Assembly: GCF_003121925.1 (NCBI RefSeq)
Contig: NZ_QEWR01000002.1
Span: forward strand, 620,001-684,000
DNA from: Ignatzschineria indica
GTDB lineage: Bacteria; Pseudomonadota; Gammaproteobacteria; Cardiobacteriales; Wohlfahrtiimonadaceae
DNA: 64,000 bases
Reading direction: 5' to 3'
A model generated the notes under the pieces. That model saw nothing but the letters and a program-made list of their open reading frames with translations, was not told the origin of the DNA and searched no databases. Both the position numbers and the translations under genes were made by a program. Shown in pieces: positions 52,127 through 60,043 of this stretch (positions are counted from its first letter, which is position 1; the number at the start of each line of letters is the position of its first letter).

Positions 52127-54826
52127 ATGTCTAAAAATCTTAAATATCATGTTGCGCTCACTGTCAAAGATCAAGCTACTAGCGGAATTAAAAAAGCAAT
52201 GGCGGAGATGGAGCGTGGTGAAACAAAACGGGCTCAGAGCTATAAGCGCTTTTCCGATGCCCGGAGAAACTTAAGTATTCGCGCAGAAAGCGATATACAG
52301 CGCGAAATTAAACGAACAGAGGCATCATATAATCGTTTAGCACGTGCAGGCTTCTCTAGTGCCAATGAACAACGCCGGGCTTACCAAGCCATGACCAATC
52401 GAGTCCGGGAACTCAATGCAGAAATGGGTAAAACCAGTAAATTAGCAGGAACTTTTAATAATCTTGCCAGGATTGGTGGAGGAATTGCCGCCGGTGCTAC
52501 GGTCGGTTATAACCTCGCAAAAGAGCCTGTGAAAAAGACTTTAGATTTTGATTATGAAGTGGCTAATGCCGCTAATACTGCTTTCTCCGATCGAGATACT
52601 GAAGGGCGAATGGAAGGCGCTAAAGATATCCGAGAATTAGTATTTCAAACAATTCAGCAAGGTGGTAGTAAAGAAGATGCTTTGGCCGGTATTAATAAAA
52701 TGCTCTCTTTCGGTACTTTAAGTTATGACGAAGTCGCCGAATTAATGCCAACGATCCAAAAAACAGCGGTAGCAACTGGTTCATCAACTGAGGATATCTC
52801 GATGGTAGTCAATGCGCTTATGCAGAGTATGAAGTTAGCGATTGATGAGATCCCATTAGCACTTGATATGGCGTTGAAAGCCGGTCAAGGCGGTTCTTTT
52901 GAGCTTGGAGATATGTCTAAATGGCTTCCGCAACAATTAGCTTCAGCATCATCTCGAGGTATGCGCGGAATGGACCATTACCGGGAAATACTGGTGATGA
53001 ATGAGCAAGCCGCTGTAGTAGCCGGTACGAATGACCAAGCAGGTAACTATGTGGATTCTTTCTTACTCGCACTGCTTGATTCAAGTACCAACAATGCCCT
53101 TGCTAATAGCGATTATAAAGAGGGAAATAAAAAAGGGATTGATCTCGCTAAAAGCATGATGGCAGGTGTGGATGCAGGACTAAGCCCTGTTCAAGCCTTT
53201 ATGGGGATTATGGATAAATATATTGCTCAAGATGCGGAATATCAAAAACTCGAGAAAGAGATCTTATCGGCCTCTGGTGCAGAAAGAGAAGCTAAATTAC
53301 AGCAGTTAATGACCATTCTTGAATCTTCAAAGATATCTCAAATACTTGGGAATAAACAGGCTCTTATGGGCTTCCTTGCTGTTAGATTGAATCAGGAATA
53401 TGGAGAAGAGTTAACAAAAGAGCTGGAGGATGCATCAGGTGCAGTAGATATTTCACACGAAGTAGTTTCATCGCAAAATAAATTTAAGACTGATATGGCA
53501 GTAAACAACCAAGAATGGCGTGAGATGGAGGCTTACCGTCCTGTTGCAGATGCTTATGCTTCTTTATTAGAAAAATTAGAAGCTTATGGTTCTGAATATC
53601 CAGAATTAACGAAGTCGATCATTTTAGCAAGAGATGCGTTGATTACGCTCGGAACAGCTGCCGCTGGAATGGCGCTACTCAGTAAAGTCTTAGGTAAAGG
53701 TGGAGGTGGGATAGGTACTCCTTGGGGACGGCCCCAAACAACTGTACCAGGATCACAGACTGCAAGACCAACCGCAAATCCGGCCAATGTTGGTGGAAAA
53801 TCAAAACTAGCAACTGCGGCATTAGGTGCATTACGGTGGGCACCCGTTGCCGGTGAAGCATACGCACTCTATGAAGGCTCAAAAGATGATATCGGCAATA
53901 TTGTCGATAAGCATGATGGTTTTACACCGGGTGCAGCAAAAGAGATTACTGAAACAGGTTATGAAAAAACAATCAAACCGATTGTTGATACTGCTTTAAC
54001 ACCATTTTCTGAGGCTTTTAAAAGCTTCGTGAATGCTTTTGGGCTTGGTGATGAAAAACCGGCAGAATCTACAGAAGCTCCATTTCATCCCGGTGAGGTA
54101 CCTGTAATTGGTGAACTTTATTTTAGAGAGCCACTATTAAAAGAGCGGACGGAAGAAGATTTTACAAGCAATACCGATAATCGTGAAGATAAATCTGCCC
54201 CATATTCAGAGCTAATTAAAAAAAATGATATTGATAATTCAAAAACAGTGATTAATCAAAACTCTGAATATCACTATTCAGAAGCTCTTGTAACAGATAA
54301 GCCTACTCCTGATAGAGAGCAGCGATGGGAGGATTTGCCTGAAGAAGCTATTACAAAGAGTATCGATAACCACATAGAAAATCATGATACTTATTTAGAG
54401 TCGATTGAAGAAACCCAAAATATTGATAAATCAGAAACAACCATTAACCAAATTCATGAAGGAATACAAACTCATGAATATCATCACTTTACAAAAGATG
54501 AAAATCAGGGCGTAAATTGGGATCACTTACCTATTGGACAGGTAATGGATAATTATAACAAATTAATAAAAGAGCAATCTATGCCTGTTATTTCTTCACT
54601 GCCTAAAGTAGCAAAGAATCCCGATTATCAGCCTCTAATTATTGGTGGTGAAATCATGAACCTTGTAAAACAGAATCTGGAGCAAATTAAGCAACAGCAT
54701 AATGAGATCAATAGTCGACCAACCATTATTGAGCTTCACGTAAACGGTGAAATTGATGGTCGGCAGGTGATGGAGATTGTTGAACAGCATACGATTGATC
54801 GAATGAATCGAGGGAGTAACTACTAA
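52127..54826 (+). CDS. Tape measure protein
   Basis: An 899-aa tail tape measure. N-terminal charged helices (YHVALTVKDQATSGIKKAMAEMER) lead to the TMP core with LDFDYEVANAANTAFSDRD, a family pattern. Gly/Ala-rich hydrophobic stretches follow (about 110-125, 505-520), and the C-terminal part has repeated polar segments. Its length sets the tail length. It has no independent Shine-Dalgarno; the start follows a terminator directly. The stop overlaps the gpN ATG by 1 base. Confidence 0.92.
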   Translation: MSKNLKYHVALTVKDQATSGIKKAMAEMERGETKRAQSYKRFSDARRNLSIRAESDIQREIKRTEASYNRLARAGFSSANEQRRAYQAMTNRVRELNAEMGKTSKLAGTFNNLARIGGGIAAGATVGYNLAKEPVKKTLDFDYEVANAANTAFSDRDTEGRMEGAKDIRELVFQTIQQGGSKEDALAGINKMLSFGTLSYDEVAELMPTIQKTAVATGSSTEDISMVVNALMQSMKLAIDEIPLALDMALKAGQGGSFELGDMSKWLPQQLASASSRGMRGMDHYREILVMNEQAAVVAGTNDQAGNYVDSFLLALLDSSTNNALANSDYKEGNKKGIDLAKSMMAGVDAGLSPVQAFMGIMDKYIAQDAEYQKLEKEILSASGAEREAKLQQLMTILESSKISQILGNKQALMGFLAVRLNQEYGEELTKELEDASGAVDISHEVVSSQNKFKTDMAVNNQEWREMEAYRPVADAYASLLEKLEAYGSEYPELTKSIILARDALITLGTAAAGMALLSKVLGKGGGGIGTPWGRPQTTVPGSQTARPTANPANVGGKSKLATAALGALRWAPVAGEAYALYEGSKDDIGNIVDKHDGFTPGAAKEITETGYEKTIKPIVDTALTPFSEAFKSFVNAFGLGDEKPAESTEAPFHPGEVPVIGELYFREPLLKERTEEDFTSNTDNREDKSAPYSELIKKNDIDNSKTVINQNSEYHYSEALVTDKPTPDREQRWEDLPEEAITKSIDNHIENHDTYLESIEETQNIDKSETTINQIHEGIQTHEYHHFTKDENQGVNWDHLPIGQVMDNYNKLIKEQSMPVISSLPKVAKNPDYQPLIIGGEIMNLVKQNLEQIKQQHNEINSRPTIIELHVNGEIDGRQVMEIVEQHTIDRMNRGSNY

Positions 54827-56076
54827 TGTCCTGGCGAAATAACTTACAAACAGCATCTTATCGCGGTATCCCCTTTGACGTGAAAGATATCGATGATTCA
54901 AATACGAAAGCACTCGTACTGCATCAATATGCCTATAAAGATGGTGCAGATATCGAAGATCTCGGCAATGATGCGGAAGAAGTAACACTTACAGCGGTCT
55001 TTTGGGGTAATGATTATGAGTTTCGCTTTAATCAACTTCTCAAAGCTCTGGCCACCAAAGGTGGTGGAACATTGGTGCATCCAGTACGTGGCAGAATACC
55101 AAACATGCACCCATCAAGTTATCACTTTACACACGAAGCGGAGAATATTGACTATGTTCGCTTCTCAATCACTTTTCGTAAATCGATCAACGAATTACCG
55201 ATCTTCTCGCTAAGCTCAATCTTCTCTGTAATTGATAGTCTATTCAATCAAGCAGAAAACCTCATTGCATTGGCAACAGACTACTTTAGCGCTTTTAGAA
55301 CCTCAATCAATGAAATTAAATCATATCGTGCCCGTGCTCGAGCGATTGAAGCATCCCTTATTAATCTTAACTATGAGATTCAGAGATTAGCGCGTGGAGA
55401 TAACGAACTTCTTTTCGCTTCAAATAGCGGTAAATATGCAGAATCAGGCATTGATAATGAGATCGTCACCAAGCTATCAGAAGGCATCACGACTTACATT
55501 GATAACAGTACGATCCGCAATAGTGCTCTACCTAATGTGGAGCTTAATGCATTGCAAACATCGATCGATGTGCTTGAGGCTCTCCCGATCAAAATCGGGA
55601 AAGGTGATAGCCGTTTAGATCTCGGTGTGCCGATTGCCATTGGAGATGTTACTGAGATTAATATCATGTTTAAGGCGCTATTAAACGCTGTTTACATTAT
55701 TAAGATTACGGAGATTATCTCTGAAGATCGTCTATCTGTAATTGAGATCGAGAATATCGTTAATCATGCAAGAATTCTCACTGCATCAACAATTGAAGCT
55801 ATTCGTGGAGCTGTGAATAATCCCGATGAGGTTTATATCATGGTGCAATCTTTAAGAGATATTCAGCACGATTTAAAACGTTTAGCGATCAGTTATATCG
55901 CCAAGAAACCACCATTAATCGTAATCCCTGCACCAATCAGTGGAACATTGCAACAGATTGCTTTTGATCTTTATCAAGATCGTTATCGTTTTAAAGAGCT
56001 ATTGCAGCTTAATCCTCAGATTATTCATTCTAGTTTTATTCGACAAGGAGCGCTATTAAATGCCTATTCTGAATAA
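54826..56076 (+). CDS. Mu gpN-like DNA circularisation / tail protein
   Basis: A 416-aa protein with the DNA-circularisation N-terminal domain of Mu gpN: WRNNLQTASYRGIPFDVKDID, VLHQYAYKDGADIEDLGNDAEEVTL and GGTLVHPVRGRI. The C-terminus ends with a LysM-like QQIAFDLYQDRYRFKELLQLNP region. It overlaps the gpP gene by 17 bp. Confidence 0.9.
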   Translation: MSWRNNLQTASYRGIPFDVKDIDDSNTKALVLHQYAYKDGADIEDLGNDAEEVTLTAVFWGNDYEFRFNQLLKALATKGGGTLVHPVRGRIPNMHPSSYHFTHEAENIDYVRFSITFRKSINELPIFSLSSIFSVIDSLFNQAENLIALATDYFSAFRTSINEIKSYRARARAIEASLINLNYEIQRLARGDNELLFASNSGKYAESGIDNEIVTKLSEGITTYIDNSTIRNSALPNVELNALQTSIDVLEALPIKIGKGDSRLDLGVPIAIGDVTEINIMFKALLNAVYIIKITEIISEDRLSVIEIENIVNHARILTASTIEAIRGAVNNPDEVYIMVQSLRDIQHDLKRLAISYIAKKPPLIVIPAPISGTLQQIAFDLYQDRYRFKELLQLNPQIIHSSFIRQGALLNAYSE

Positions 56077-57193
56077 TATGCCGAATTGGATGATTAAAGA
56101 TAGTGTCATCGCCGTAGAAATCGATGGTTTAACACACGATAAATGGCAAGAGTACGATATTGAAAATAGCTTTGAAACGCCGGCAGATGCTTTCAGTATG
56201 CGCATTGGTATCCCAGATGGCACGATTGTTCCACTCATTAATGAGGGTGCGACTTGCACAGTAAGGATTGATGGAAAGCTCATTCTTACAGGATTTATCG
56301 ATCGTATCGAACACTCCCTGACAAAATTTAATCACTCTTTTAGCATCAATGGCCGCGATAAAGGTGCGATCTTAGTCGATTGCGATGCGGAGATCACGAG
56401 TTTTGTTGGCTTAACACTTAAAGAATCGATTGAAAAGATCGTTAATCCCTTAGGAATTGACAAGATTGAGTTCAAAGGCAAGGAAGATATTGCTTTTGAT
56501 AAGACAGAGCTCGAACCCGGAATGAATGCTTGGGAAGCAGTAAAACGCTTAGTTAATAGCGCCGGCATGCACGCCTGGTTTAAAGCGGATGGCACTTTAG
56601 TTGTGGGAGAAGCCGACTATACTACGCCACCTGTGGCTAAGCTGATCTTAAATTATAGCGGTCATCTTAATAATGTAACGGAACTAATAATGCAGCAATC
56701 TGCTGCGAATCGTTATAGTGAAGTGACATTCTTAGGACAATCTCACGGCCGTAAAACAGATAGTGCTAAACATGATCTTAAGTATGTTCATAAAGATGAA
56801 ACGGCTCAATTTGAGAAGAAAAGAACGATCATTCTCGGGAATGTTGAAAATCAAAAAGCACTAGAGAAAGCGGCAAAGAAATGGCTTGCAGATGTGCAAT
56901 TGGAAGGCTTAACGATCAGAGCAACAGTTCCCGGACATTATACAGATTTTGGAATTCTTTGGGAGAATGGCCAGAGAGTTCATTTAGAGAGTGATGTATT
57001 CGGTATCGATCGCGTCTTTTTTCTGATATCTCGGAGGTTTCAATCATCCCGAAGCCAAGGAAGGATCACTATTTTAGAACTTAAAGAAGATGGTGTCTGG
57101 TTACCCGACTCACCAGGAGCATCAAAAGCTCGCTCAAGAAAAGGTAAAAAACAGAAGAAAGAGCTGGCAGTGATTACGCCAACGAAGAGGTAA
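56060..57193 (+). CDS. Baseplate hub protein, Mu gpP (gp44)-like
   Basis: A 377-aa late-control-D/gp44-like hub protein: WMIKDSVIAVEIDGLTHDKW, ENSFETPADAFSMRIG, LTGFIDRIEHSL, FSINGRDKGAILVDCDA, and a C-terminal Lys/Arg-rich tail (KARSRKGKKQKKELAV). Together with gpN and gp45 it forms the hub for the spike. Confidence 0.92.
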   Translation: MPILNNMPNWMIKDSVIAVEIDGLTHDKWQEYDIENSFETPADAFSMRIGIPDGTIVPLINEGATCTVRIDGKLILTGFIDRIEHSLTKFNHSFSINGRDKGAILVDCDAEITSFVGLTLKESIEKIVNPLGIDKIEFKGKEDIAFDKTELEPGMNAWEAVKRLVNSAGMHAWFKADGTLVVGEADYTTPPVAKLILNYSGHLNNVTELIMQQSAANRYSEVTFLGQSHGRKTDSAKHDLKYVHKDETAQFEKKRTIILGNVENQKALEKAAKKWLADVQLEGLTIRATVPGHYTDFGILWENGQRVHLESDVFGIDRVFFLISRRFQSSRSQGRITILELKEDGVWLPDSPGASKARSRKGKKQKKELAVITPTKR

Positions 57194-57195
57194 TT

Positions 57196-57834
57196 ATGCT
57201 TAATAGAATGAAACAGGAAGTACAGAAGCTTCTTAATAATATCAGATCTCCGTTCCGTGGGATTCTCAATAGTAGCGATAGCAGTGCCGATATTCAAAGA
57301 CATCAAGTATCAGGCTTATCGGATGAAACGCTGCAAGATGTTGAGCTCTACCAACACTTTGGCTTTACTTCTAATCCACCCGCAGGCACCAATGTGATTG
57401 TTGTGCCGCTCAATGGGCTTACAAGTCATTCAGTCATTATTGCGACTGAAAACGGCAATTACAGGCTTGCAGCACTGAAACCTGGTGAAGTGGCGTTATA
57501 TAGCTCACATGGATCAACCATTGTGTTAAAGGAAGGAAACATTATCGATATTAATGCCAAAGAGATCAATCTCAAAGCAACAAAGATCACTGGAACTGCT
57601 GATGATATCGAGATTAACGCAACTCAATCTACAACGATTACAGCACCTGTGATCAATCTTAATGGTGCATTAAATGCAGGTGGGGGCAGTGCTTCAGGCG
57701 CAACAGCCACGATTAATATGCCGTTAGAAGTGAAATCGAAAGTAACCGCAGATGAGGATGTGATCGTTGCCGGTAAAAGCTTTAATAATCATACGCATCC
57801 AACACCTACTGGAGAATCTGACAAGCCCTCCTAA
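57196..57834 (+). CDS. Baseplate assembly/spike protein, Mu gp45-like
   Basis: A 212-aa gpV-type spike protein. An OB-fold-like N-terminal part (QVSGLSDETLQDVELYQHFG, GTNVIVVPLNGLTSHSVIIAT) is followed by beta-helix repeats (LKATKITGTADDIEIN ... TTITAPVINLNG) and ends NNHTHPTPTGESDKPS, where His-x-His binds iron at spike tips. It pierces the outer membrane. Confidence 0.92.
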   Translation: MLNRMKQEVQKLLNNIRSPFRGILNSSDSSADIQRHQVSGLSDETLQDVELYQHFGFTSNPPAGTNVIVVPLNGLTSHSVIIATENGNYRLAALKPGEVALYSSHGSTIVLKEGNIIDINAKEINLKATKITGTADDIEINATQSTTITAPVINLNGALNAGGGSASGATATINMPLEVKSKVTADEDVIVAGKSFNNHTHPTPTGESDKPS

Positions 57835-57917
57835 AATCCTGAAGCCCCGCAGGCTCTCGTGCTTCTTATATCTATCTATGATGGCGTTATTGAATTGTAA
57901 TCAAGAGGAGATTAAAG

Positions 57918-58301
57918 ATGTCTAAGAACGCACGTTACGTGGGCTCGGTTGTTATAGAGATTGATGGAGTTGAGATTGAAGCGATCAATTTCAAATATGA
58001 TGTAAACACAGGTCGAAGAAGAGTCAATACGATGAACTCGAAAGGCCGTTCTCTCGGATACGCAAAGGGTATTGCAACGTTTGATTTGAACTTTGATGTT
58101 CCTATCCTCATCGATGGTAGCCAAGATATTGATTGGGCAAAAATTACAGCAAGCAAATTTACTTATTGGCCATTAGATAATCCTTCACGCCGTAAAACAT
58201 TGCGGGATTTTGCAGTAGAAACAACCGCAGAATCATCCAGTGCAGAAGGTGAGGCAACAGTATCAGTCACAGGTTTCGCATTTGGAGAGATCAATGAGTA
58301 A
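57918..58301 (+). CDS. Tail tube protein, Mu gpM-like (displaced)
   Basis: A 127-aa beta-rich protein: NARYVGSVVIEIDGVEIEA, an RVNTMNSKGRSLGYAKGIATF centre and a FAVETTAESSSAEGEATVSVTGFAF end, close in plan to Mu gpM (whose end also has a Gly-Glu-Gly strand). AGGAG precedes the ATG. In Mu the tube follows the sheath; here it is 11.7 kb further down, directly before the tail chaperones. The assignment rests on resemblance and on the adjacent chaperone genes. Confidence 0.65.
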   Translation: MSKNARYVGSVVIEIDGVEIEAINFKYDVNTGRRRVNTMNSKGRSLGYAKGIATFDLNFDVPILIDGSQDIDWAKITASKFTYWPLDNPSRRKTLRDFAVETTAESSSAEGEATVSVTGFAFGEINE

Positions 58302-58623
58302 TTTAAAAGAAACAGGAAAGCTACTCTACGGCTATGCAGATAAAGATGGCAATCTTCATTATGACTTTGAGTTGCGCTTGTTAACGATCAGAGGAGAAAT
58401 GAATACTCTCAATATCCTCTTAAGTGAATATCCCAATCTCGATGAATTACCCGAAACAGAGCGTTTTACAATTGAAAGAGCTGTAACACTATCGGAAACA
58501 TTAAGAGTGGGTGGCCAGAAACTTACCGTAGATGAGATTTTAAATCTAGCCTCTGAAGAGTTTACGATCTTATTAGATGCGGAGATGAATTTAAGAAAAA
58601 AGCGCTCAGAGCCTACCCAATAA
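58294..58623 (+). CDS. Tail assembly chaperone, Mu gp41-like (short product)
   Basis: A 109-aa protein (MSNLKETGKLLYGYADKDGN ... RVGGQKLTVDEILNLASEEF). It overlaps the tube gene by 8 bp with GGAGAG upstream. Near its 3' end, A AAA AAG in the zero frame would allow a -1 shift to a longer product. Tail chaperones upstream or downstream of tape measures usually come as such G/GT-type pairs. Confidence 0.75.
   Translation: MSNLKETGKLLYGYADKDGNLHYDFELRLLTIRGEMNTLNILLSEYPNLDELPETERFTIERAVTLSETLRVGGQKLTVDEILNLASEEFTILLDAEMNLRKKRSEPTQ
58596..58602 (+). other. Programmed -1 frameshift site A AAA AAG
   Basis: The heptamer is phased A|AAA|AAG in the gp41-like frame (codons AGA AAA AAG at 58594-58602). 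Slipping back one base opens a 91-codon frame to 58877 that has no start codon of its own near the junction. Confidence 0.75.
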
Positions 58624-58877
58624 CAAAGAGTAGTACCCATCAATCAACATTAAGAGAGCGTCGGGAATGGACTCAAATAGCTATCTTCACCTTAGCAAAA
58701 TCAGGGCTGGATACAGAGTTCATTTCTAATTTAGCGCTGATGGAGCTAGGCTCTTGGATTAATAGTCTAACAACATTAACAACTGGAAAGCGGCCTATAG
58801 ATCCCATTATTAAGCGCGATATGGCGAAAAAGAATAGTGCTGCACTTAAAGAATTAATAGCAAGAAAAAGCGCCTAA
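58602..58877 (+). CDS. -1 frame extension of the tail chaperone (frameshift product, 194 aa total)
   Basis: The frame entered after the slip reads ALRAYPITKSSTHQS, then EWTQIAIFTLAKSG and MELGSWINSLTTLT, and ends at TAA 58875-58877. Joined to the first 103 codons of the gp41-like gene it gives a fusion of 194 aa, the 'GT' form. No ATG or GTG with a ribosome-binding site lies at its beginning, which argues for frameshift expression. Mu itself uses a -2 shift for the same purpose. Confidence 0.7.
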   Translation, partial: ALRAYPITKSSTHQSTLRERREWTQIAIFTLAKSGLDTEFISNLALMELGSWINSLTTLTTGKRPIDPIIKRDMAKKNSAALKELIARKSA

Positions 58878-58961
58878 AGCTACGCCTCTATAGATCACTT
58901 ATAAAAGTTAAATAAAAATCCAACTTTATATTATCAGTTAATAGATAAAAAGGAAATAATT

Positions 58962-59582
58962 ATGAATCATATCGTTATTTTAGACGGTAAAAGATATTGG
59001 AAAGATCCCAAAGGGAACCTTGTTCCAGAACCAGCAGTAAAAGAGCTCGATAAGTTTGAAGATCAGACCGTTCGCAAGCTCGTCGTATTGGCTGAAGAGT
59101 ACCAGCAGGCAGGGATTGAGTTTAAAGAGAAGATCTTCAATGAAGTTAGAGAGTTCATCGAACTCAGCGCTACCGAGTATGACACGGTTATTCAAGGTTC
59201 TAAAGGTGGTGCATCCCTATATGCATTTAATGGCGAGTATCGCATTCAGTATTCAGTTGCTGATCATATTAACTTTAATAATCGTCTCATGATCGCTAAA
59301 GAGCTCATTGATAAGTGTATTCTCAGTTGGTCTAATGGTGCATCTGATGAGATCATGGCGCTTATTAATCGAGCATTCAGTGTCGATAAAGCTGGATCTA
59401 TTAACGTTCGTAACGTCTTAAGCTTAAGATCGCTCGATATTAAAGATGAGAAGTGGCTTAAAGCAATGGATGCTATTAACGATTCAATCAAAATTATTGG
59501 TTCCAGTGAATACATTCGTATCTATAAAAAAGATGAATTAGGTAAATATAGACAAATCGTCCTCGACTTCTCCAAACTTTAA
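58962..59582 (+). CDS. DUF3164-family protein at the prophage right end
   Basis: A 206-aa protein resembling DUF3164: YWKDPKGNLVPEPAVKELDKFEDQTVRKLV at the N-terminus and FNGEYRIQYSVADHINFNNRL in the middle. DUF3164 genes of Mu-like phages usually sit in the early region beside gam; here the gene is last before the right end, after the tail chaperones. Its own AGGAAA site and an 85-bp gap suggest separate control. Role unknown, perhaps nucleoprotein-related. Confidence 0.75.
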   Translation: MNHIVILDGKRYWKDPKGNLVPEPAVKELDKFEDQTVRKLVVLAEEYQQAGIEFKEKIFNEVREFIELSATEYDTVIQGSKGGASLYAFNGEYRIQYSVADHINFNNRLMIAKELIDKCILSWSNGASDEIMALINRAFSVDKAGSINVRNVLSLRSLDIKDEKWLKAMDAINDSIKIIGSSEYIRIYKKDELGKYRQIVLDFSKL

Positions 59583-59615
59583 ACAGCATTTAACCACTGT
59601 TTAAACACAATAAAA

Positions 59616-59640
59616 AAGCCCTGCATTCAGGGCTTAATTT
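59616..59640 (+). terminator. Terminator after the DUF3164 gene
   Basis: An 8-bp stem (AAGCCCTG at 59616-59623, CAGGGCTT at 59628-59635) with a 4-nt loop and weak T tract, preceded by GTTTAAAC at 59599-59606. Confidence 0.8.
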
Positions 59641-59641
59641 G

Positions 59642-59719
59642 TGCCAAATCTGTTACAATCTTCATAAATTGGCTATGCCAATCAAATTACGAGAATATGC
59701 CAAAAATTTTACGAGCTTA
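59642..59719. repeat. Right-end transposase-binding sites, two in tandem
   Basis: Two adjacent 22-bp sites, 59676-59697 and 59698-59719, read inward on the minus strand as TA..CTCGTAA followed by TTGGCA. They are directly tandem with 22-bp period, as R1 and R2 in Mu. A third partial site starts at 59642 (TGCCAAATCTGTTACAATC). CA at 59720-59721 is the proposed right terminus. Confidence 0.75.
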
Positions 59720-59721
59720 CA

Positions 59722-60043
59722 AGAACGCAACTATTGCTGTTAACTACTATTTAAGTAATTCATTCAATATATGATCTATTTCAATATGCTCTTTAAGTTA
59801 AAAATAATTAATATATTAAATAGAGGATCAACAAAAGCTATCGATAAAGTCAAAACAGTTAAGATAATAACTCCAATAAAAATATCATTACCATCAATTA
59901 AAAGAGTGCAAAATCAATCCTTAATATATTATTCACAACAACATAATCATAAGGCTGATAAGATGGGGCTATTGACCTGATGAGCCCCTTCACTTAATGT
60001 GGAAGTGCGCAGTTCGCAAAGATTATGCAATAGGGATAAATAT
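59722..60043. other. Chromosomal flank right of the prophage, no gene
   Basis: About 320 bp of very AT-rich sequence. A 69-codon frame at 59771-59980 has low-complexity composition and is not convincing. A GGGGCT/AGCCCC hairpin (59965-59988) may be an old terminator. Nothing here resembles a CRISPR repeat except a chance GTTAACT. Confidence 0.5.

Larger units (their letters stand above)
25040..59721. mobile_element. Mu-like transposable prophage, about 34.7 kb
   Basis: A full Mu-type gene set lies between two sets of related 22-bp end sites. It includes repressor, Ner, MuA and MuB, GemA, Mor-like, lysis genes, terminase, portal, gpF, gpG, protease, gpT, sheath, baseplate, fibre, tape measure, gpN, gpP, gp45, tube and chaperones. 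Proposed ends are TG at 25040-25041 and CA at 59720-59721, each followed inward by a 22-bp site ending in TTGGCA. No major gene looks broken, so it may be inducible. The expected 5-bp target duplication is not seen (AGGTT on the left, AGAAC on the right). Either the ends are slightly misplaced or a rearrangement joined new flanks. Confidence 0.9.

Noticed and set aside
59736-59760. Continuation of the CRISPR array right of the prophage
   Set aside because: Only GTTAACT (7 bases) matches the repeat; the hairpin and handle are missing.
59771-59980. 69-aa ORF right of the prophage
   Set aside because: Very AT-rich, Ile/Lys low-complexity composition, no good ribosome-binding site and no recognisable pattern.
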